Below, piece by piece: positions 1 to 4,882 of a DNA stretch of 6,722 nt (within the stretch, counting starts at the first letter, position 1; every line of letters starts with the position of its first letter). Origin of the DNA: Hyphomicrobiales bacterium (GTDB taxonomy: Bacteria > Pseudomonadota > Alphaproteobacteria > Rhizobiales > Beijerinckiaceae). The notes under the pieces were generated by a model that was not told the origin of the DNA, did not search any database, and saw only the letters and a list, made by a program, of their open reading frames with translations. The stretch spans positions 1 through 6,722 of the forward strand of contig JAATEW010000329.1 of NCBI GenBank assembly GCA_015655535.1, read 5' to 3'. The position numbers and the translations under genes are program-made.

Positions 1-58
1 CGAACCTGCGACCTGCCGCTTAGAAGGCGGCTGCTCTATCCAGCTGAGCTACGGGGCC
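1..58 (-). tRNA. tRNA-Arg(UCU), 3' end cut off by window edge
   Basis: On the minus strand, from base 58 down, the cloverleaf reads as acceptor strand GGCCCCG, T8-A9, D stem GCTC/GAGC, anticodon stem GCCGC/GCGGC and the 7-base loop CTTCTAA. This puts anticodon TCT (AGA codons, arginine) at positions 34-36. The variable region AGGTC and the first T-arm strand GCAGG with TTCG follow, and then the window ends. About 18 bases (the rest of the T arm, the acceptor 3' strand and CCA) lie outside. It follows the complex I gene by 33 bases on the same strand, with no visible terminator between them. Confidence 0.95.
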
Positions 59-91
59 TCGCCTAATTGTCCCGCCCGATGGAATCGGTGA

Positions 92-397
92 TTAGTGCGT
101 CCATTGGCCGAGACGGGACGATTTGAAATTGTCCGAATAAGATTGAATTTTCCGTGTCACGGGCAAAGGCTCTTCGACGCGATAGGCAAGGCCGTTGCGC
201 TCGGCATAGGCTATGGCTTCTTCCTTGCTGCCGAACCGCAGGTGGATCTGGCTTTTCATGTCGCCGGAACTCGTCCAGCCCATCAAGGGCTCGACCTCGC
301 GCGGCATTTCCGGATCGAATTCGAGAACCCATAATTTGCTGCGCGCCGTGCCGGACTGCGTCGCGGTCCTGGCCGGCATGTAGATGCGTGCGCTCAT
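92..397 (-). CDS. NDUFS4-like complex I accessory subunit (ETC complex I subunit conserved region)
   Basis: This is a 101-residue protein of the family named ETC complex I subunit conserved region, the bacterial counterpart of mitochondrial NDUFS4 (18 kDa/AQDQ). The family sits at the edge of the peripheral arm of NADH:ubiquinone oxidoreductase near the FMN module and helps stabilise it. Visible hallmarks are the N-terminal ARIYMPARTATQSG (residues 3-16), WVLEF (23-27), PLMGWTSSGD (37-46), a beta/alpha segment with EEAIAYAERNG (59-69), and C-terminal YSDNF (87-91). The length is normal for alphaproteobacteria. I chose the ATG at 397 over an in-frame TTG 18 bases upstream. AGGACG lies 7 bases before this ATG, and the residues just after it match the usual family start. 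The gene sits between two tRNA genes on the same strand, away from any nuo operon, as is common for this subunit. Confidence 0.92.
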   Translation of the reverse strand: MSARIYMPARTATQSGTARSKLWVLEFDPEMPREVEPLMGWTSSGDMKSQIHLRFGSKEEAIAYAERNGLAYRVEEPLPVTRKIQSYSDNFKSSRLGQWTH

Positions 398-404
398 GAG
401 TGTC

Positions 405-410
405 CGTCCT
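405..410 (-). promoter_or_regulatory. Ribosome binding site for the complex I subunit gene
   Basis: The minus-strand sequence AGGACG ends 7 bases before the ATG at 397. It lies inside the 30-base spacer after tRNA-Pro and decides the start over the upstream TTG. Confidence 0.6.
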
Positions 411-427
411 CGCAAACCAAATGGTTC

Positions 428-504
428 TGGTCGGGGCAGCAGGATTCGAACCTGCGACCTATAGTTCCCAAAACTATCGCGCTACCAGACTGCGCTATGC
501 CCCG
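428..504 (-). tRNA. tRNA-Pro(UGG)
   Basis: This is a complete 77-base tRNA on the minus strand. The acceptor stem is CGGGGCA/TGCCCCG with discriminator A and an encoded CCA at 430-428. The D stem is GCGC/GCGC, the anticodon stem ATAGT/ACTAT and the loop TTTGGGA, giving anticodon TGG. The T stem is GCAGG/CCTGC with loop TTCGAAT. The C1-G72 pair is the known bacterial tRNA-Pro identity feature. The complex I gene starts only 30 bases downstream. A TATGAT hexamer at 520-515 (minus) is a plausible -10 box, but no convincing -35 box was found. Confidence 0.97.
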
Positions 505-546
505 TCAGCATCGGATCATACGATGCCTTCTATAATGGAATCCTAC

Positions 547-563
547 ATCGGATTTAATCCGAT
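547..563. repeat. Perfect 17-base palindrome, possible operator
   Basis: The arms ATCGGATT and AATCCGAT are exact inverted copies around a single T at 555. Such a nearly gapless palindrome suits a dimeric DNA-binding protein better than an RNA hairpin, because a one-base loop cannot form. The half site ATCGGAT recurs at 510-516, close to the tRNA-Pro 5' end. The binding protein is unknown. Confidence 0.5.
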
Positions 564-700
564 ATTTCAAAGCGTAAGACCCGTAAGCTCAGCCAGGGTC
601 TCAATCGCGTCGAAGGCCGGTCCGCAGGCTTTTCGCTGCGATCACAGCCTCTGCGCCGTCTCGCTAGCATGGAGGGGCCAGTGCCGACAAGGCGCTTGCC

Positions 701-739
701 CATCTTAAACGCCCATCTGACTTGCCAATCTGACTTGCC
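701..739. repeat. 13-base tandem repeat, two near-exact copies and one degenerate copy
   Basis: Units lie at 701-713 (degenerate), 714-726 and 727-739. The last two share ATCTGACTTGCC (715-726 and 728-739) exactly. The array ends 5 bases from the TAA that closes the DUF192 frame, so it falls in the 3' untranslated region of that gene. Confidence 0.7.
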
Positions 740-744
740 CGACC

Positions 745-831
745 TTATTTGCCGAAGAGGCTGTGATGGACCTCATCGCCGATTTTAAGGTCGATCTTGG
801 CCGCCGTTCCGGCATTGAGTTCCAAGACGCC
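745..831 (-). pseudogene. In-frame C-terminal remainder of DUF192 gene after amber codon
   Basis: The frame continues directly past the TAG at 834-832 for 28 sense codons and ends at TAA (747-745). The translation includes GVLELNAGTAAKIDLKIGDE followed by VHHSLFGK. This is the classic DUF192 ending: a VLEL strand, the NAGTA turn, and the GD-x-V final strand. There is no frameshift, and the stretch has no plausible start of its own. It therefore belongs to the upstream gene and is not a separate protein. Its intact sequence argues that the stop arose recently, is read through, or is a sequencing error. Confidence 0.8.
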
Positions 832-1227
832 CTAGGCCGGTGCCGCCGACGGGATGATCTTTTCCGACAGGGGCTCGGCGTGCTCGGCAATGTCCACGAC
901 GCGGCCCGATTTCGCGATGAAGACCATGTCGAGCGGCAGATAGGTGTTTTTCATCCACATCATGACCGGCTTTTCGATTTTGAAATCGAACAGCATGCCG
1001 CGATCCGCAGGCATGAACCGGCGAAACATGAGGCCATGTTCGAGTTCGGGCGGCGTACGCATGACCTCGACCGAGAAGTCATGGGTTCCGCTGGCCGTCA
1101 CGATCGACAGCTTTTCGAGCGATTGCGCCCTCGCCTCAGTCAAGAGACCCGCGGGGACACCAAGGAAACCAAAACAAAAGGCGAAAGCGCAAAAACAGCC
1201 GGAGACGGCCAAAACCCATCGCGTCAT
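832..1227 (-). CDS. Exported DUF192 family protein, truncated by an in-frame TAG
   Basis: As written, this gene gives 131 residues. A Sec-type signal peptide comes first: MTRW, then a hydrophobic stretch rich in F, C, G, A and L, with a likely cleavage after ARA near residue 34. The DUF192 domain follows, showing VEVMRTPPELEHGLMFR, the MLFDF strand, MMWMKNTYLPLDMVFI and the VVDIAEHAEPLSEKIIPS segment. The family is a small beta-barrel of unclear function, usually secreted to the periplasm in Rhizobiales. Full-length members end with a VLEL...GD.V segment. Here that segment sits after an in-frame TAG at 834-832, and the full frame would be 160 codons. I chose the ATG at 1227; TTG at 1251 and GTG at 1236 are also in frame, so the start is uncertain by a few residues. 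It lies 81 bases after the cold-shock gene on the same strand and is probably co-transcribed with it. Confidence 0.8.
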   Translation of the reverse strand: MTRWVLAVSGCFCAFAFCFGFLGVPAGLLTEARAQSLEKLSIVTASGTHDFSVEVMRTPPELEHGLMFRRFMPADRGMLFDFKIEKPVMMWMKNTYLPLDMVFIAKSGRVVDIAEHAEPLSEKIIPSAAPA

Positions 1228-1308
1228 GAAGCACACCCATCCCCTGCCCAAACGGCAGCGCCGCTCATTCTATCAGAGGCCGGGATTTGGCGGAGCTTTC
1301 AATAAAAA

Positions 1309-1902
1309 TCAATGTGAGGGCGGCAGAACGGCCTCAAGCGGGCGGACTTCGGCCGCCATCAATCCTTTCGGCCCGTCGCCAAAGCGGACAAGCAGGCCCT
1401 CGCCCGGATTGAGCTCCGTGATTCCGTAACGCCGCAAGGTTTCCATATGGACGAAAATATCTTCCGTCCCGTCACCGCGCGTGAGGAAACCGAAACCGCG
1501 CGTCCGGTTGAACCATTTGACGACCGCGATCTCAAAGCCGCCCGAGGGCGTGACTTGCACATGCGTGCGCGCCGGCGGCAATTGCGTCGGATGGACGGCC
1601 GTCGATTCATCCATAGAGAGGACGCGAAAGACCTGAAGGCCTTTCGACCGCACAGCCGCTTCGCAGACGACGCGCGCGCCTTCACGCGCCGTTTGAAAGC
1701 CATCCTTGCGAAGAACGGTGACATGCAGGAGAACGTCGGCTGCGCCATCGTCAGGGACGATGAAACCATAGCCCTTCGCGACATCGAACCACTTGATGCG
1801 TCCGGCAACCTCGACGAGGTCAAGCGCTTCAAGGCTTGCAGCGCCGTCTAACGCAGTGGCTTCGCTTGATACCGAAGTGGGATTCTTATGCTGAATACCC
1901 AA
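1309..1902 (-). CDS. Tandem cold-shock domain protein (two CSDs)
   Basis: This 197-residue protein has two CspA-like domains, which bind single-stranded nucleic acid and typically act as RNA chaperones or antiterminators in the cytoplasm. CSD1 covers about residues 31-96, with KWF, the RNP1 motif KGYGFI (43-48) and the RNP2 motif VLLHV (57-61). CSD2 covers about 124-189, with VVKWFN, RNP1 RGFGFL (135-140) and RNP2 IFVHM (149-153). A linker of about 27 residues joins them, and a short, poorly conserved N-terminal tail precedes CSD1. CSD1 has LL where classical RNP2 has aromatic residues. No ATG lies upstream of CSD1, so the start is non-canonical. TTG at 1902 is preferred because GAGG lies 9 bases upstream and the product begins M-G; TTG at 1917 would add five residues. 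DUF192 follows on the same strand, an arrangement I believe recurs in Rhizobiales. Confidence 0.92.
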   Translation of the reverse strand: MGIQHKNPTSVSSEATALDGAASLEALDLVEVAGRIKWFDVAKGYGFIVPDDGAADVLLHVTVLRKDGFQTAREGARVVCEAAVRSKGLQVFRVLSMDESTAVHPTQLPPARTHVQVTPSGGFEIAVVKWFNRTRGFGFLTRGDGTEDIFVHMETLRRYGITELNPGEGLLVRFGDGPKGLMAAEVRPLEAVLPPSH

Positions 1903-1911
1903 TGGACCAAT

Positions 1912-1915
1912 CCTC
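1912..1915 (-). promoter_or_regulatory. Putative ribosome binding site for the cold-shock gene
   Basis: The minus-strand sequence GAGG lies 9 bases before the TTG at 1902. It favours this start over the TTG at 1917, which has only a weak GAG at comparable distance. Confidence 0.4.
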
Positions 1916-2198
1916 AAAAGCTACGCTCAAATGCTTACGAACGAACCGCCTGGCAAATGGCCTAAGTCTCGATATGACGAATCAACCAAGCGCGACTCAA
2001 ACTCATGTGCGACAAGATAGCATCGACACGAAACCGCAACAGGGGTGAAATAGCGCGAAACTGTGGATGGTTCGAAAAGACCCTTGAGATCCAATCAATG
2101 CGATCCGCTTTCTTCTGCCTTTCCTACCCCAAATTAGGGTGTGCGATTTCACACTATAAGGCGAGGCTTGAGCGAAGATGGATTCGAAACTTCAACCG
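1916..2198. other. Intergenic region upstream of the cold-shock gene
   Basis: I see no gene here. It should hold the promoter and 5' leader of the cold-shock gene. A minus-strand TTGAGT (2011-2006) followed 17 bases later by TCATAT (1988-1983) is only a weak sigma-70 match. A short inverted repeat, GTGTG/CACAC (2139-2143 and 2150-2154), lies near the end of the sirtuin gene. Confidence 0.4.
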
Positions 2199-2963
2199 TC
2201 AAGAGGCGAAAGGTTGAAGGATATCCCCGATATCCCCGCGCAAGACGAGATCCGCGACTGGATCGAGCGGCGTCTGCTCGCCATTGAGGATCACGAGGCG
2301 CGCGCCATGCTGGCGTGCCAGCGACGGAAAAGACGCGGCCGGATAAACAACAAGTGAAGAGCCTATGGCCAAGAAGAGATCGCAATCTGCGGTCACGGCC
2401 AAGGCTCGGCGCATGGGCTCTTCCGGCATGGGCTGACCGAAGGAAATGGTCGCGGCTTTGACTGGACCACCGCAAGCGGTGCAGTCCGGCGCGGCGCCGG
2501 TCGCATCGAAGGTCCGGCGAATATCTGCAAGTTCGTAGCGCAGCCCGCATTTCACGCAGGTCGCATAAGTGCCATTGCCGTGAAGCTCGATGATATGCTC
2601 GCTGGCGACGCCCGACATCTGCTGCAAATTATCGATATTTTGCGTAACGATCGCCGCCATTTTGCCGCCAGCCACCAGATTGGCGAGCGCGTAATGGCCA
2701 CGCCCTGGCTGCGCCCGAGCATAAATATCGTCCAGCGCGAATTTCCGCCGCCACGCTTCTTCGCGCATCAAGACATCAGACATGAAGAGATCGAATTCGA
2801 TCGGCTTATAGCGCAGCCAAGGCGAGTTCTTTGAGCGGAAATCCGGCACGCCGCATTCGGTCGAAAGGCCAGCCCCGGTGAAAGCAACGATCTTATTTGC
2901 CTGATCGATCGCCTCGCGCAGTAAAAGGCGCGCCTCTTCGAGCTCCGACACAATGACGGTCAA
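2199..2963 (-). CDS. Sir2-family NAD-dependent protein deacylase (sirtuin)
   Basis: This 254-residue sirtuin removes acyl groups from protein lysines using NAD+, giving nicotinamide and O-acyl-ADP-ribose in the cytoplasm. Visible motifs are the NAD-binding GAGLS (30-34) with GVPDFRS (38-44), TQNID (107-111), the catalytic His in ELHGN (H128), four zinc ligands C136/C139 and C161/C164, the GSSLVVYPA segment (201-209), and LVILNGE (223-229). The length and motif order are normal for bacterial CobB-like enzymes. The usual His in the NIDxLH motif is replaced by Gln (NIDNLQ). I see no clear Tyr-x-x-Arg pair of desuccinylase sirtuins; the region has WRRK (71-74), which hints at deacetylase activity. 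The start is TTG at 2963, backed by GGAGG 9 bases upstream; no in-frame ATG lies near it. It follows the TrpC-like gene by 149 bases on the same strand. The cobB symbol is not assigned because the subfamily is unclear. Confidence 0.95.
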   Translation of the reverse strand: MTVIVSELEEARLLLREAIDQANKIVAFTGAGLSTECGVPDFRSKNSPWLRYKPIEFDLFMSDVLMREEAWRRKFALDDIYARAQPGRGHYALANLVAGGKMAAIVTQNIDNLQQMSGVASEHIIELHGNGTYATCVKCGLRYELADIRRTFDATGAAPDCTACGGPVKAATISFGQPMPEEPMRRALAVTADCDLFLAIGSSLVVYPAASFPSLARQHGARLVILNGEQTPLDPVADLVLRGDIGDILQPFAS

Positions 2964-2972
2964 TGTTTCGAA

Positions 2973-2977
2973 CCTCC
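2973..2977 (-). promoter_or_regulatory. Strong ribosome binding site deciding a TTG start (sirtuin)
   Basis: The minus-strand sequence GGAGG ends 9 bases before the TTG at 2963. The next possible start, GTG at 2951, would be 21 bases away, so the TTG is the likely start. Confidence 0.7.
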
Positions 2978-3112
2978 ACCGGCCTCAGAATAGGGAGATA
3001 GACGCAAAGCTCGTTCCAACGCAGCTTTCGCGGACGATCGCCGCGATAGGATGGTTCTATTGCATGATGGCGCGCCGATTGAGGTGAATCGCGTGGCAGA
3101 TTGCCGAAGCAT

Positions 3113-3949
3113 TCAAGCTTCGGCTTCGTCCTCGGGCGGCGTCGTTCCGAGAAGAAGATGCAAGGCCTCGTAAGGGTCCGGCGCTTCCATCAAGACGCTC
3201 GCGACGCGCACGGCCTTGGCGCCCAATTTCGCCATATGCTCGATATCGGCGAGCGTTCTGATGCCGCCTTCCGCGACAGCCAAAGCGCGATCGTTGGGAA
3301 TGAGCGGCAAGAGCCGCTCGCAAATGCTCATATCGAGTTCCATCGTCTCAAGATCGCGATTGTTGACGCCGATCAGGCTCGACCCGGAGCGCAGCGCGAT
3401 TTCGAGTTCGGCCTCGTTGCGGACTTCGACCAGCACATCGAGCGCGACCGAATTGGCCCGCGCCGCATATTCGATCGTATTCTCGCCAAGAATGCCGACG
3501 ATCAGAAGCGCGCAATCCGCGCCGGCGTAACGTGTTTCAAGCACCTGATATTGATCGACCACGACATCATTCGCCATGATCGGCAGATTGGCCGATTTGG
3601 CCGTCGCGAGATCGGCAATGCTGCCGCGAAAGAATCGCCGGTCCGGCGACGCCGAGATGCAGGTCGCACCCGCGTCGCGAAAGTCCTCGGCGATATCCAT
3701 GACGTCGACTCGCGAACGCGTCGATTTCGACAGAGGCGAGGCGCCGCGAATATCGGCGATGACGCCCGGCTTGCCGGTTTGCTGGAAATGCTCGAACAAA
3801 TGACTCATGAAGCCGCGCGTCATCGCAAACTCGCCGATGGCGCCGGTCAATTGGCCCGCGCTCTTCTTGGCTTTGGATTTATCGACATCCGCCTGGCGCT
3901 GTTCGATGATTGATTTCAGGCGCGGCCCGATCGTGGGACTATAGGTCAT
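3113..3949 (-). CDS. TrpC-family (indole-3-glycerol-phosphate synthase-like) protein with altered active site
   Basis: This 278-residue (beta/alpha)8 barrel protein is clearly of the TrpC family. It shows RGFMSHL (45-51), IADIRGASP (64-72), FFRGS (106-110), VDQYQVLETR (131-140), GADCALLI (143-150), VLVEVRN (172-178), IGVNNRDLET (193-202) and VAEGGI (225-230). True IGP synthase closes the pyrrole ring in tryptophan synthesis. Mapped onto Sulfolobus IGPS, several active-site positions differ: E51 is D66, K53 is R68, the general acid K110 is N127 (AND in place of KD/RKD), S211 is G228, and the phosphate-loop G233 is A250. E159, N180, R182 and E210 are kept as E175, N196, R198 and E227. No other trp gene is nearby. 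I infer a diverged paralogue with changed or lost activity, so I give no trpC symbol, although automatic annotation would call it TrpC. ATG at 3949 has a weak purine-rich SD (AGAGAG). It follows the small winged-helix-like gene by 90 bases. Confidence 0.85.
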   Translation of the reverse strand: MTYSPTIGPRLKSIIEQRQADVDKSKAKKSAGQLTGAIGEFAMTRGFMSHLFEHFQQTGKPGVIADIRGASPLSKSTRSRVDVMDIAEDFRDAGATCISASPDRRFFRGSIADLATAKSANLPIMANDVVVDQYQVLETRYAGADCALLIVGILGENTIEYAARANSVALDVLVEVRNEAELEIALRSGSSLIGVNNRDLETMELDMSICERLLPLIPNDRALAVAEGGIRTLADIEHMAKLGAKAVRVASVLMEAPDPYEALHLLLGTTPPEDEAEA

Positions 3950-4039
3950 ATCAGGCTCTCTTCAGGCTCATCCAGCGAGCCGTAACGCAAGGCATAGTAT
4001 CGCGCAACAACTCCGCGCACGGACGCGCTGGCGGCTTCG

Positions 4040-4330
4040 TCAATCACCGTCCTTCAAGGCCTGCGCCTCGATGCGCCCGCGCTGGCTGAGACCGATGAAG
4101 CCGAACCTGGCGCGCTCGGCCACAAGGCCCTCGGTGAGGATCGCCATATGGACGGCGCGCAGTTCGTCGCGGGTGAACTCGAGTTCCTTCTCGATCGCAG
4201 CCGAGGCCATCGCATGATCGGGCGGCGTACCCTTCTCAAACAAATAGAGCAGCAACTGTCTGCGCAGGAGCTGCATCCTATCCTCGGCGACGGTGGGAAT
4301 TGCCGAATATTTCTGTGTTTCTTCCGCCAT
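4040..4330 (-). CDS. Small unknown protein, possible winged-helix fold
   Basis: This 96-residue protein is not recognised as a named family. The pattern looks real: a helix rich in Leu and Arg (about 18-33, QLLRRQLLLYLFEKG), a second helix (38-50), a third helix after TRDEL (53-68), then GLVAERARFGFIGLSQRGR (68-86), which resembles a wing followed by a C-terminal helix. That order matches small winged helix-turn-helix proteins, but this is only pattern inference. There is no signal peptide, membrane segment or cysteine. The start is ATG at 4330, with a weak GGAA six bases upstream. The TrpC-like gene follows 90 bases downstream on the same strand, so the two may share a transcript. The upstream side is a long gene-free region that would carry the promoter. 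Confidence 0.65.
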   Translation of the reverse strand: MAEETQKYSAIPTVAEDRMQLLRRQLLLYLFEKGTPPDHAMASAAIEKELEFTRDELRAVHMAILTEGLVAERARFGFIGLSQRGRIEAQALKDGD

Positions 4331-4882
4331 GGCTGGTTCCGATCTTCAGCCCGAAACGCGCATCGATAGACCGAGCTGCGTGCCTCGGATGCCCGCGCGA
4401 CATCGCGGATATGCGCAACGTCCGTTTCACCGAGACAAAGGTTCAACGCCGATGCGGTTGGGTAACAAATGACCTTCCCGTCTCGCAAGCTTCTTCTTTG
4501 AGCGTCCTGGTCATTGAAACGGCACTCGTTCGAGGCCGGCTTCGAATGCCGGCAGCAGGAGGCAAGCATAAAAGAGGCCGAAGCTGACATGGAATGAGTT
4601 TAAATATAAAACATAAATATTGCAGAATAATACTATGTGAACTACCATCTACACCTCGTTTAGCGGTGAGCGATCAAGATGGAATATATCCTATACCATG
4701 GGATTAGACTCATTCTACTTTCCGGCGCAGGCCTGAAACATCTCATGCGCCTGGCATAAGCCGCATGCGGGCGGCTCAAAGCTGAGTTTACGCCTGCTCG
4801 CTCTTGGACCTCGTCCTATCGCCGCCAATATCGCGCAGCGATTGGCGCCGCTCCCCTTCCCACCCATTTCCAGAGTTTCGAC
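4331..4882. other. Gene-free region with AT-rich island, probable divergent promoter region
   Basis: These 552 bases separate diverging genes (minus strand at 4330, plus strand at 4883). Open frames here have unconvincing composition and no family match. Around 4596-4660 the base composition turns strongly AT-rich (TTTAAATATAAA and similar runs) against a GC-rich background. Near 4529-4553 there is a GC-rich inverted-repeat cluster: GCCGGC at 4535-4540 and 4548-4553, and the near-palindrome TTCGAGGCC/GGCTTCGAA at 4529-4546. Promoters for both flanking genes are expected here, but no clear -35/-10 pair could be assigned. Confidence 0.5.

Larger units (their letters stand above)
505..744. other. 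Intergenic spacer with palindrome and tandem repeat
   Basis: No gene was found in these 240 bases between tRNA-Pro and the DUF192 reading frame. The spacer contains a perfect 17-base palindrome (547-563), an imperfect inverted repeat next to the tRNA (508-526), and a 13-base tandem repeat (701-739). Open frames crossing it lack family resemblance and start signals. Confidence 0.6.

Noticed and set aside
763..1305. Plus-strand open frame opposite the DUF192 gene
   Set aside because: It is antisense to recognisable DUF192 motifs and has a low-complexity charged composition.
1447..1851. Plus-strand open frame opposite the cold-shock gene
   Set aside because: The minus strand encodes two intact cold-shock domains; this frame is their shadow.
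2177..2190. tRNA T-arm-like sequence (minus-strand GTTTCGAATCC)
   Set aside because: No acceptor, D or anticodon stems can be built around it; it is a chance match.
3101..3913. Plus-strand open frame of 270 codons opposite the TrpC-like gene
   Set aside because: It is antisense to a clear family match. Its Arg/Asp/His-rich composition is typical of the reverse complement of a GC-rich gene, and it has no ribosome binding site or family motif.
3951..3970. Short direct repeat TCAGGCTC upstream of the TrpC-like gene
   Set aside because: Two 8-base copies are expected by chance at this length, with no further copies or symmetry.
4054..4590. Minus-strand open frame overlapping the small winged-helix-like gene in another frame
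   Set aside because: The Ser/Arg-rich, Cys-scattered translation looks non-coding. The alternative frame at 4040-4330 has a balanced composition and helix pattern.
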